From: Candidatus Aminicenantes bacterium JdFR-80
GTDB lineage: Bacteria > Acidobacteriota > Aminicenantia > Aminicenantales > Aminicenantaceae
Length of the DNA stretch: 42,737 nucleotides
NCBI GenBank assembly: GCA_002010725.1
Contig: MTOP01000056.1
Location: forward strand, 40,774 to 83,510
Direction of reading: 5' to 3'
Below are positions 23,691 through 31,638 of the stretch, piece after piece (the first letter of the stretch is position 1; each line of letters starts with the position of its first letter). The position numbers and the translations under genes were made by a program. Below the pieces are notes generated by a model. The model ran no database searches and had not been told where the DNA came from. It saw only the letters and a list, made by a program, of their open reading frames with translations.

Positions 23691-25019
23691 TTAAGGCGTC
23701 TTAGAGAGGTATTCCCTAACTTTCTCTAAGAGATGATTTATCTCCGCATCCGTCAGGCCTTCTGCTTTTAAGTCGGGAATAATTGCATATACCTCTCTCA
23801 TTACGTCTGCTGGAAGTAATTTCTTTCCTTCAGACTTAACTTCCTCAATTGCCGAAATAATCTCTGTATAAGCCCTGTTTACTCTCTCAAATATCTTCTT
23901 GTTTCCCTCTTCTATCTTTTTATCAACTTTTGCTGTGGGAACTACCGGTGTAATTGGTTTATCCCTCTTAACAGATTCTTTTGATTCCTTGGAAATGTCT
24001 TCCACCTTAATCTCATCAATAAGTATATCTTCTGGGATTGGCTCAATCTCAAAGTCTTCACTCCACTCAATACCCAAATCCTTCGCTCTCAGCTTGTTAG
24101 CTATGTTTATCTTCTTAATAAGTTGATTGTTTATCGTTTTCACCAATAGCCTTGCCCTGTTTTTCCTAACTTTGTAATTATCCGTCTCGCCACCCAAAAT
24201 ACGCTGAACCAAAGACTGGCTGATGGGAGATTTACCGTTTATGTTTATTCCTTTGAGGCTTTCGATAATCGCTTCGCTACCGGCCGGTTCTTTAACATAT
24301 TTCAGAATGTTCATCTGAATGTTTGTAACTTTCTGTTGTAGCTCATTCAGGCCGGTATAAAATTTGAACCGTCTATCCTGCTCCTCAATTGTCCTTTCTC
24401 TCATCTTTTCTGCTTTTTCTTCTGCTGTCTCTCTCGCTTCAATGGGTGTTCTTATGTCAACTGAAATCCCGCCGGGGCCAATTGATGCCTGTTCTATTGT
24501 TTCTGGTCCGGTCTTTAATCCTAAATCCCTCAGCTTCTTCATATACTCCTCTGTCTTAATAACCCCCTTGGTTGCTTCCTCTTTTCCAGCTTCTTCCCAT
24601 CCCTCTCTCTTTATCTGCTGAAGTGTCATAGCAAGAGGCCGTCTAGTTACATCTTCTCCCGTATAAGGCTGAACATTGCTTCCGGGTAGGGGGCCTCTCC
24701 ACCGCTGTGCATCCGTAAGGATCGCCTGAATCATGGGGTGTTTATCAAGCTGATAATATCTCACCGTTGCAAGAAACGGCTCAGAAAGAACTACTCTTGC
24801 ATCCAGCTTTCCAGTGATGTAATCGTTGTAAATGTCTTTAGCAAGTTTCTCCCTCTGCTGTATCGCCTCTTCCTCTGCTCTGGCTTTCATAAGTCCTGTT
24901 TGGTAATTCTGAAGCATTTTATATGTCAATGCCTGGTTTAAGGCTCGGTTTATACCACTGCTAAGACCACTCAAAAGCATTGTTAGTGGTGATGGGGTTG
25001 GTTTAACTATTGTTGCCAT
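23691..25019 (-). CDS. Coiled-coil internal virion protein
   Basis: A 442-residue protein, largely helical, with long charged coiled-coil stretches (ARAEEEAIQQREKLAKDIY; EKAEKMRERTIEEQDRRF) after a hydrophobic N-terminus. There are no enzymatic motifs. It sits between the 556- and 1739-residue proteins, so it is likely a second ejection protein. Confidence 0.6.
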   Translation of the reverse strand: MATIVKPTPSPLTMLLSGLSSGINRALNQALTYKMLQNYQTGLMKARAEEEAIQQREKLAKDIYNDYITGKLDARVVLSEPFLATVRYYQLDKHPMIQAILTDAQRWRGPLPGSNVQPYTGEDVTRRPLAMTLQQIKREGWEEAGKEEATKGVIKTEEYMKKLRDLGLKTGPETIEQASIGPGGISVDIRTPIEARETAEEKAEKMRERTIEEQDRRFKFYTGLNELQQKVTNIQMNILKYVKEPAGSEAIIESLKGININGKSPISQSLVQRILGGETDNYKVRKNRARLLVKTINNQLIKKINIANKLRAKDLGIEWSEDFEIEPIPEDILIDEIKVEDISKESKESVKRDKPITPVVPTAKVDKKIEEGNKKIFERVNRAYTEIISAIEEVKSEGKKLLPADVMREVYAIIPDLKAEGLTDAEINHLLEKVREYLSKTP

Positions 25020-25031
25020 TGCTATTTCTCC

Positions 25032-26702
25032 TCATCCAAGGAATTTTAAGAGTTTTGCCCCCGTAAAATAGCCCAGCAAGTTTCCAAGTCCGCTTCCTAA
25101 TCCACCCAATAGGTAACTCCACGCACTCGGTTGTGGCGGTTGGGCAATATTTTCAATGGGATTCATACCCATCAATGCCAATGCCATCTGGAAAGGCACC
25201 ATCTCTTCTTGTCTTGCCCTGAGCCAATCCTCATAAGCTCGCTGTAAAGCATTCTGATATTCGGCCCTATTAAGTGCCTCTCTCTGTGTTAACAGGCTTC
25301 CACCGGTTAACAAGTTCTGCAGGATTTGATTCTGTAACCCCTGTTTGGTAGTCGCTAATCCTGTAAGGCCACCAGCACCCTGAAACATCGAGGCGACATT
25401 CTGATTCCAGCCTGCAAGATTTATATCAGCTAAGGTCTTCTGAAGATTAGACAGAACCTCATCTGCAAGTAATGCCTGGGCAAGGGCGTGTCTGCCACCA
25501 AAATAACCACCTAAATTACTAAACCTGCTGGCTAACATCTTTTGGGCTCTTCGTAAATCCCGGAAAGCCTGATTTGCAATTGCGTTGTAAACTGCATTCC
25601 GGAACATCGCTCCAGTGGGGGACAATCCACCAGCTAAAGCAAAGTTATAAAAGCTCTCGGCCGGAGCTAATGTCTGAAGTGGTTGCTGGTCAAGATACAT
25701 CTGGCCTATATAATCAAGGGCAGATTGCTCATAAGGATTAATGGGGATTGGCCCAGTATAGCCAAAAATATCTAGCATTGAGGTGGCCTCTCCCGGTTTA
25801 AATAACTGAATATCCACACCGGGTGGGGGTTCATAAGGACCATAAACGAGCGTCTGTCCACTGCCATCACCATTCCGTCCACTGCCATCACCATTCCCAC
25901 TCTCGGGATTAGTGTATTGAAGGTTATCAAAGTATTGATCCCAAAGACCGACCACATTTTGACTTAATGGCCAGCTAATAAAATCTTGCCAGCTTACCGG
26001 ACCCCCTGCTTTTTTATATAACTCGGCCACCTTATTAAAATTCTGCCATCCCCAGTAAGGGTGCCAAATGATATAATCAGGCCAATCAGGGGAACGCCAC
26101 CATCCCTGTTTAACCCATGAAGGATCTACACCTCTCCCTTCCCATTCCTGCGAACCAGCTAAATTCCGGTAATTTCTAAAGCTAGTCCACCAGGATGGTC
26201 TTTTCCATTTCTCCAGGTCCCATTTTTCCTTGGTTGTGTCTTCGGTTGTGTCTTCCTCGCTTTCCTTATCTTCTACATGCTCAAACGGGGGTTCATCGGG
26301 TATCTTAATAATCTTCCCGCTGCCTTCTGTCTGGGTCTGTCTTCTAGACTGCTCTCTAGGTAACCGATTGATTGTATCTCTTCTAGATTGGGGAAGAGGT
26401 AACCGATTAGTTGTATCTCTGCCGGGAAGCCGAAGGAGGGCTTTTCGTAAGGGTGAAAAGGATAATTCTTTACCTTCCGTAGGAAATGAAAAACTGGGGG
26501 TCTTGGTTGGAATCGTCTCTGAGCGATAGCTAATACCCAAATCAGGCGTTCTGTCTAAAAGCTGTTGTCCAGCGGGGGAAAATGCCGGCAACGGCTTTGG
26601 GGTCGGTCGGTAGTTTTGTAACAATTCCCGGTTTCCGGCAGGTGATATAGATTGTGGTTTTCTTTTATATATATCATCCATTGCTCTCGTTAATGGGTTC
26701 AT
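25032..26702 (-). CDS. Pilot/ejection-type virion protein with short repeats
   Basis: A 556-residue protein. The N-terminal 130 residues are Pro/Arg-rich and contain a 13-residue repeat (NRLP..QSRRDT), followed by a Trp-rich domain (about 165-270) and a GNGDGSG repeat near 275. The C-terminal 220 residues are Ala/Gln-rich and helical (NAVYNAIANQAFRDLRRAQK, then FSNLGGYFGGRHALAQALL), ending in a hydrophobic Gly-rich segment. This pattern is typical of podovirus DNA-transfer (pilot) proteins. Confidence 0.65.
   Translation of the reverse strand: MNPLTRAMDDIYKRKPQSISPAGNRELLQNYRPTPKPLPAFSPAGQQLLDRTPDLGISYRSETIPTKTPSFSFPTEGKELSFSPLRKALLRLPGRDTTNRLPLPQSRRDTINRLPREQSRRQTQTEGSGKIIKIPDEPPFEHVEDKESEEDTTEDTTKEKWDLEKWKRPSWWTSFRNYRNLAGSQEWEGRGVDPSWVKQGWWRSPDWPDYIIWHPYWGWQNFNKVAELYKKAGGPVSWQDFISWPLSQNVVGLWDQYFDNLQYTNPESGNGDGSGRNGDGSGQTLVYGPYEPPPGVDIQLFKPGEATSMLDIFGYTGPIPINPYEQSALDYIGQMYLDQQPLQTLAPAESFYNFALAGGLSPTGAMFRNAVYNAIANQAFRDLRRAQKMLASRFSNLGGYFGGRHALAQALLADEVLSNLQKTLADINLAGWNQNVASMFQGAGGLTGLATTKQGLQNQILQNLLTGGSLLTQREALNRAEYQNALQRAYEDWLRARQEEMVPFQMALALMGMNPIENIAQPPQPSAWSYLLGGLGSGLGNLLGYFTGAKLLKFLG
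25856..25897. repeat. 21-bp tandem duplication in pilot gene
   Basis: Two exact copies of a 21-bp unit at 25856-25876 and 25877-25897, in frame, giving two GNGDGSG units in the protein. It is a likely site of length variation by slippage. Confidence 0.85.
26358..26420. repeat. Imperfect 24-bp direct repeat, period 39 bp
   Basis: 26358-26381 and 26397-26420 differ at two bases. The 39-base period equals 13 codons and produces the NRLP..QSRRDT repeats in the N-terminal part of the pilot protein. Confidence 0.75.
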
Positions 26703-27256
26703 TATCCACCTCCCCTAGTGAGAAAGAGTCTGGATCTAGGTTCATTCCCTAACTGGGGATAATTGCCCGATAAAGGATAATAGAAGGGCATCACAAAGGG
26801 AGCTGTAAACAATCTACTTACCGGACTAGCATAGAAATTTATTAAACTACTCGCCACGGGGGAAATACTTCTGGGGGTTCCCAGACTGCCCATTGTTGGG
26901 GTAAACTGCCCCACCATTGAAAGCCCGCTTCTTCCACCCCTCTCGGTATCTTCCTCTCTTCTAAAGGGTGGCCTTCTGTTCCACGGATTCTTTTTCTCGT
27001 TGTGTGGGTCTGTTATGTCAACTTCTTCTGTTGTTTTGTTGTTTGCCCAAGGGTCCCATGCTTTAGTCCTTCCACCGCTTAAAGTAAAATGATACGGTGC
27101 ATAAGACTCTAAATAAGGTCCTAACCAGGGCATTCCCAGCGGGTAGCCCTGAATTGACCTCAAGGCAGCCCTGAGCATTTGGTCAAGACCAGCCATCTGA
27201 AGCTGGGTCTTAACCGGTGTTGCTTGAACTCTGATGTCTCCGCTTTCTCCGCCCAT
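26702..27256 (-). CDS. Hypothetical late protein
   Basis: A 184-residue Pro/Gly/Arg-rich protein with little predicted order (QGYPLGMPWLGPYLESYAPY; APFVMPFYYPLSGNYPQLG). No family recognised. It overlaps its neighbours by one base on each side, in the ejection-protein block, so a minor virion protein is likely. Confidence 0.6.
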   Translation of the reverse strand: MGGESGDIRVQATPVKTQLQMAGLDQMLRAALRSIQGYPLGMPWLGPYLESYAPYHFTLSGGRTKAWDPWANNKTTEEVDITDPHNEKKNPWNRRPPFRREEDTERGGRSGLSMVGQFTPTMGSLGTPRSISPVASSLINFYASPVSRLFTAPFVMPFYYPLSGNYPQLGNEPRSRLFLTRGGG

Positions 27257-27747
27257 TATTCCCCTCCTAAAACAAGATAAAACTCAAGTAAATCTACATA
27301 TTTGCCTTTTACAAACATATACTCTTCTTTCTTTCCAACGAACTTAAATCCTAATGACTTAAGAAACTTTATTGAGGCTTCGTTACCGTCAATAACCCGA
27401 CTTACTACCGAGTGAAGTTTATAGGTGTTAACCATATCCGCTTTAATTAAATCCACTAATGGCTTAATCTTGCCTTTTCCTCGGTCTTCTTTATTGAAAA
27501 TACAAGCCCATAAACAACAACTGCGATAGGGGTTAACATCTGTAAAAAAGACCACACCAAACGGTGTGGGTCTTCCTTTTTCAAAAAGACCATAAACAAC
27601 GGTCCCGGGAGAATAAAGAAGAGCCACCAGATCATTCCATCCGACCATATCATCGAACATGGAATATCGACAATCAGGTTTTAAAAGATTGTGTATTACA
27701 TAAGTGAGATGTTCAGGTTTTTTCTCTAATTTCTTAATACCGGCCAT
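27256..27747 (-). CDS. GNAT-family acetyltransferase
   Basis: A 163-residue protein with GNAT features. They are a strand YGLFEKGRPTPFGVVFFTDV, an acetyl-CoA loop region KEDRGKGKIKPLVDLI, and the motif NEASIKFLKSLGFKFVGKKE near the end, where N followed by a helix and LGF is typical. It may acetylate a virion or host protein. Placement in the middle of structural genes is notable. The substrate cannot be told. Confidence 0.75.
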   Translation of the reverse strand: MAGIKKLEKKPEHLTYVIHNLLKPDCRYSMFDDMVGWNDLVALLYSPGTVVYGLFEKGRPTPFGVVFFTDVNPYRSCCLWACIFNKEDRGKGKIKPLVDLIKADMVNTYKLHSVVSRVIDGNEASIKFLKSLGFKFVGKKEEYMFVKGKYVDLLEFYLVLGGE

Positions 27748-27751
27748 TTCC

Positions 27752-28093
27752 TTATCTCCCCGTAATTAGGTTTTTTATGTAAAAAATGACCATAAATAAG
27801 GCTCCACCGATGGTTCCCCACATTCCTGACTTTACCTCTACCGCTGTTATGCGTTTATCCAACTTACCAAACCTTTCTTCGATTTTTAGTCTTTCTTTCT
27901 GGTATGTCTCCTTAAACTCCTCAAATCCTTTAGCAAGGTTTTCGGTGGCTTTACAGTTTTGGTCAAGTTTATACAAGACCATTTCCTTCCACTTGTCCCA
28001 TCCGTTATTTTGATTAACTATCTTGCTCTCAATCTCCTTCCTTAATGCCTTTATTTCTTCTTGAACATCTTTAACAGTAACCCTTCTAGCCAT
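27752..28093 (-). CDS. XhlA-like coiled-coil membrane protein (lysis)
   Basis: A 113-residue protein: a long coiled coil (residues about 8-85) followed by a C-terminal membrane helix (MWGTIGGALFMVIFYI). The layout is like XhlA/haemolysin-type holin partners. It lies in the lysis block with holin-like, spanin-like and endolysin genes. Confidence 0.55.
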   Translation of the reverse strand: MARRVTVKDVQEEIKALRKEIESKIVNQNNGWDKWKEMVLYKLDQNCKATENLAKGFEEFKETYQKERLKIEERFGKLDKRITAVEVKSGMWGTIGGALFMVIFYIKNLITGR

Positions 28094-28097
28094 GACC

Positions 28098-28712
28098 CTA
28101 TCTCCTTAATATAAGAGTGACTACAATCCCGGCAGAGACGCCATATAAAAAATATCTTATGGTTTTTCTGCTCGATTCTTCCTTCTGAATCTTTAGCTCG
28201 TTTCTGAGCCTCTCTATTGTTATGGAAAGGGCCTGTTCTCTCAGAATAATCTCAGACTCTCTTCCGGCTAACGCATTTTTGCACGCTTCTAATGATTCTT
28301 TCAGGGCAATATTCTCTTGCTTTAAGGCTTTATTCTCAGCAACTAAAAAGGCAATCTCTCTAAAAGTATCTACACCCAAAGATATCCTGTTTCCAGAATA
28401 TTCAATATCCGTGAAACCAATCTCCTCAATTAACTCCTGTGGTGTGGCTTCTTCCAGTCGTTTCTTGGTTTCTAAAAGCTCTTTTCTTATCTTTTTAGCT
28501 TCTTCTTCCTTTTGGATGGCATAAATCTTAAAAGCCTCAATAATTCTCTCCCATTTCTTAATATCTTCTTTCTTCTGCTTTTCCATCGCCTCAACTTTTG
28601 CTTTATACACTTCGAGGGTCTCCTTTACGGGGGCCGTATAGCACGCATCATAAAACTTAACCGTCACCCCAATCAGCAAGACAATCACAACCCCATAAAG
28701 TAAATTTTTCAT
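28098..28712 (-). CDS. Spanin-like coiled-coil protein with membrane segments at both ends
   Basis: A 204-residue protein. The N-terminal hydrophobic segment (LLYGVVIVLLIGVTVKFYDAC) ends at a Cys, a long coiled coil spans about 30-175, and a C-terminal membrane helix (RYFLYGVSAGIVVTLILRR) closes it. Membrane anchors at both ends separated by a coiled coil is the layout of unimolecular spanins, which fuse inner and outer membranes in lysis. The Cys could be a lipidation site but the lipobox is poor. The assignment is tentative. Confidence 0.5.
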   Translation of the reverse strand: MKNLLYGVVIVLLIGVTVKFYDACYTAPVKETLEVYKAKVEAMEKQKKEDIKKWERIIEAFKIYAIQKEEEAKKIRKELLETKKRLEEATPQELIEEIGFTDIEYSGNRISLGVDTFREIAFLVAENKALKQENIALKESLEACKNALAGRESEIILREQALSITIERLRNELKIQKEESSRKTIRYFLYGVSAGIVVTLILRR

Positions 28713-28924
28713 TTTTTCTTCCCCGCTATGGATATTTGAACAATAGGCTCCAAAACCCTTGTGGCCATATAGGCTATAGCTATATCCCTTATGGCATTTA
28801 CGGCCACCTGGGGTTCAAGCATAAATAAGGGAATTGCTAAATAAATCAACGTGAACGACAATATCGCCACCTGAAACTTAGTGGACACCATCCACTTTAT
28901 AAACCCATCTCTGACCCTCACCAT
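28709..28924 (-). CDS. Holin-like small membrane protein
   Basis: A 71-residue protein with two hydrophobic segments (VAILSFTLIYLAIPLFML and IRDIAIAYMATRVLEPIV) and a basic tail. It lies between endolysin and spanin-like genes, overlapping both by a few bases. Size and context suit a holin. Confidence 0.6.
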   Translation of the reverse strand: MVRVRDGFIKWMVSTKFQVAILSFTLIYLAIPLFMLEPQVAVNAIRDIAIAYMATRVLEPIVQISIAGKKK

Positions 28925-29382
28925 TCCGCTCCCTCATGTAATTTTGGGCTGTATCTTGGGATAATCAAAAAGCCTAAATCGAAATGAACAAATGTTTTTC
29001 CTTTGTCTAAATATCTCTTCCATCCTATTCTCGGTCGGATATCTACTTTCCTCAAAATCTCAACCGCCCTTTTAACTTCAGAGACAGAATTAAAGTCAAC
29101 ATCCAAAGCAAGTCCAAAAACGTGGACCGACCAATAGGTGGAAGAGATCTTGTTCATCACCAATTCTTTTTGGTGATCTAAACACCTGTAACCACTGGTA
29201 ATAATCGGCCAATAACCCAGCTCATCTGCCAATCTTTCATAAACCCTAAAAAGAACTGAGAACTCATAGTTGATAATTGTTTCGCCGTCATCTCCAATAT
29301 CATAGAGATCAGGTGGCAATTTCCCACAATGCGGGCACTTATATCGCCTTAAAATATCCTTCATCCTCTTTTCGTCAATCAT
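28918..29382 (-). CDS. Endolysin, peptidase M15 family
   Basis: A 154-residue L,D- or D,D-peptidase. SGYR at 63-66, SVHVFGLALDVDF (H87, D94) and FVHFD (H133) provide the zinc-binding H, D, H of M15/VanY-type enzymes that cut peptidoglycan cross-links. A CPHCGK motif at 16-21 in the N-terminal extension may bind another metal. There is no signal peptide, so it needs the adjacent holin. Confidence 0.88.
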   Translation of the reverse strand: MIDEKRMKDILRRYKCPHCGKLPPDLYDIGDDGETIINYEFSVLFRVYERLADELGYWPIITSGYRCLDHQKELVMNKISSTYWSVHVFGLALDVDFNSVSEVKRAVEILRKVDIRPRIGWKRYLDKGKTFVHFDLGFLIIPRYSPKLHEGAEW

Positions 29383-30743
29383 GTCTGCCTCTCCCTGATT
29401 ATTTCTCTGACGGCTCTTTCAATCGCTCTTAACTCCGGCTCCTTGTTTAGCTCAAAGCTGACACCATATTTACGACACTCTTCTCTTGTGAGTCCCTCAA
29501 GGGCTGATTTTCTCCATGTTGCAATATTGGGAATGGTTGTGCTCCTTACCCAGGCAGCAGCGGACATGATTATCCAGCCACCACCACCATTCCGATAGTC
29601 ATAAACAAGGCCGTGATACATATCAAAGGAAGAGGGGCGCCTGAATTCCGGGTTCCAATTTTTTCCAATTAAACCGGTTCCTATAAGGCCGGCTTCATAA
29701 GTCTGGGCCCCATCTGAATCACAAACAATCCTGCGTCCAAAGGGCTTATAAAAGTATTTATAAAAATCACGGTCATGACGGTGATAGCGGATAAATGCCC
29801 AGGCGGTATTAATTCCATGATGCGAATAAAGAATCTTCTTGTATTTCTTCAGCCATTTATAACCAGCGGGATCATCGCCATCTAGCGATCTGTCTATATG
29901 CTGAACCATGATTCTCTTCTGTGGGACCTTAAGTTTCTTGGTTAAATAATCAATCATGTGATAAGTCCACTGGGTTAGCGGTTTGGGCTCAAATTCGTGT
30001 GGCTCATTAATCAGCTCCCAGATAACCAAGGGATTATCAAAGTGTTCTACCATTGCTTGGCAATAGTCCTTGAACATCGCTATAACCAGCTCATCTTCAA
30101 TAAAAGCTCTTGGTCTCGAGGGGGATTTTATATTGGAGTTTCTTCCGTTCCACATTGAGAAGTGATATCGAAAGCCCTTAATACCCGATGCAAGGCAGAT
30201 AATTGTCACAATTCCCCTTTCGTGGAAGACCCGTAATCTTCGGGACATTTCGTTAACATAGGCGGGAGAAAGAATAAGTCTTCCATTTCTGAATCTATAG
30301 ATATATCTATCGTTGCGAATCTCTAGTGGCTGAATGTATCTATAAATAGAATCTGGTCTCTCCTGACAGTAAGCAAATAAACGGATTACATTTACGCCAC
30401 GTTTCGCAGATTCTTCTCCTACAAACTCAAATCTGTTCATATTCCAATTCGTTCCATCCTGGAAGGGAATGACAAAGCCATCTAAATCCCAGGGGACATA
30501 ACCAACCATAAAGTTATAAACCGAATAAGGAAATATAGTTCTGGTAACTGATTTTTTCTTGGGTTTTTTCTTGTTTTCTTTCTTCTCTTCTTTCTGTTTA
30601 TCTTCTTTCTTTTTTTCTTCTCGCTTAACTATTTCTCTCTCATCACCGGCTTTAGAAAATGCTGTTTCTTTCTTATTGAATAATCTTTTACAGATGCCTA
30701 CAAACCTATTCCAAAGCCAAAGAATAATCTTTTTTATGCTCAT
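29379..30743 (-). CDS. GH5-like (clan GH-A) glycosidase with membrane-proximal N-terminus
   Basis: A 454-residue protein. Residues 1-25 are hydrophobic/amphipathic and could be an anchor, 30-65 are a Lys/Glu-rich linker, and about 70-450 form a TIM-barrel glycosidase. IWELINEPHE holds the acid/base Glu (E247) after the VIRLF strand, and RIMVQHIDRS and KKILYSHHG follow the barrel order. The expected nucleophile Glu is not obvious; the segment CDSDGAQT stands near its place. The gene overlaps the endolysin gene by 4 bases. It may degrade a host surface polysaccharide, on the virion or during lysis. Confidence 0.7.
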   Translation of the reverse strand: MSIKKIILWLWNRFVGICKRLFNKKETAFSKAGDEREIVKREEKKKEDKQKEEKKENKKKPKKKSVTRTIFPYSVYNFMVGYVPWDLDGFVIPFQDGTNWNMNRFEFVGEESAKRGVNVIRLFAYCQERPDSIYRYIQPLEIRNDRYIYRFRNGRLILSPAYVNEMSRRLRVFHERGIVTIICLASGIKGFRYHFSMWNGRNSNIKSPSRPRAFIEDELVIAMFKDYCQAMVEHFDNPLVIWELINEPHEFEPKPLTQWTYHMIDYLTKKLKVPQKRIMVQHIDRSLDGDDPAGYKWLKKYKKILYSHHGINTAWAFIRYHRHDRDFYKYFYKPFGRRIVCDSDGAQTYEAGLIGTGLIGKNWNPEFRRPSSFDMYHGLVYDYRNGGGGWIIMSAAAWVRSTTIPNIATWRKSALEGLTREECRKYGVSFELNKEPELRAIERAVREIIRERQT

Positions 30744-30748
30744 CTTGC

Positions 30749-31126
30749 TTACACCTTCTTAAAAATTGAAGCATTAGCATCTATGGTATAGCCATCTAAG
30801 GTTTCTTGATTCTGGATAGAATACAGTTTAATCTTCGATACGTGAGGAGTAATTGAAACTGTCTTCTGAACTGCATTTAGCCCATTAGGAGTCACATTAA
30901 TGGTAAGATATGGTTCGGTATCCCATGAACCTCTTGCTGGATCATAAGCCACAAAGGCAAAAGTAACATCCAGACTAACACCAGCATTATTCCCCTTGAC
31001 GTAAACAGAAATAGAAGCAAACTTGGCATCACTCAGGTCAATTTCATTCGAGCTAACCACCTGGGTAGTATTAATAGGAATAGTTACATCTGAATCTAAA
31101 AATTTTCTAAAATAAGGAATCAACAT
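30749..31126 (-). CDS. Small beta-rich virion protein
   Basis: A 125-residue protein with alternating beta pattern (FASISVYVKGNNAGVSLDVT; YLTINVTPNGLNAVQKTVSI). It looks like a decoration or fibre-associated beta sandwich. No family recognised. Confidence 0.6.
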   Translation of the reverse strand: MLIPYFRKFLDSDVTIPINTTQVVSSNEIDLSDAKFASISVYVKGNNAGVSLDVTFAFVAYDPARGSWDTEPYLTINVTPNGLNAVQKTVSITPHVSKIKLYSIQNQETLDGYTIDANASIFKKV

Positions 31127-31155
31127 CGTCTTACCTCCTTAAATAATTTTTTCAA

Positions 31156-31416
31156 TTAACCCTCCTCTAAAGTCTCTCCGCAGATTCCAGGAATATTCAT
31201 TTCTTCTCCAGCGGGTTTGAAGTAACATTTTTCTATAAATTTCCACCCCTCGTCTGGAAGCCAAATAAGGAAAAAGAGCATATCGAAGAAGTCTTCTTCT
31301 TTCCGAATATACGCTCCAACTAAATCAACTTCCCAGTGAAATCCATAGCAGGTGAAAACATCTCCTTTTTTGAATCTTCCCTTGGGGTCATCTTTTATTG
31401 CCTCTACTTTAAACAC
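31156..31416 (-). CDS. Hypothetical late protein
   Basis: An 86-residue acidic protein rich in aromatic residues (VFTCYGFHWEVDLVGAYIRK). No domain recognised. Sits between the 71-residue gene and the 125-residue beta protein. Confidence 0.6.
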   Translation of the reverse strand: MFKVEAIKDDPKGRFKKGDVFTCYGFHWEVDLVGAYIRKEEDFFDMLFFLIWLPDEGWKFIEKCYFKPAGEEMNIPGICGETLEEG

Positions 31417-31624
31417 TGTCTAACTCCTTCAAGATTTGTTGCAGTTCCTCTATATTTGCAATTAAATGATTCTTCACAGCAACTTTCAGTGTGCCTGGAG
31501 ATACAGAGTTTAAAAAGCCAACAATATCTTCCCAAGTCCCTAATGTCCCAATGTAGGAATAGAGAGCATTCACAACTAATGCTCTTTTCCTTTTCTTTTG
31601 ATTGAGAATTTTTATTTCGTCCAT
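31409..31624 (-). CDS. Hypothetical late protein
   Basis: A 71-residue helical protein (KRALVVNALYSYIGTLGTWE, then helices to ELDSV), placed directly after the tail-fibre gene. Size and position resemble a small fibre-assembly protein, but no family is recognised. The GAGGTG upstream supports this frame over the overlapping one. Confidence 0.6.
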   Translation of the reverse strand: MDEIKILNQKKRKRALVVNALYSYIGTLGTWEDIVGFLNSVSPGTLKVAVKNHLIANIEELQQILKELDSV

Positions 31625-31638
31625 TTTTACACCTCAAA

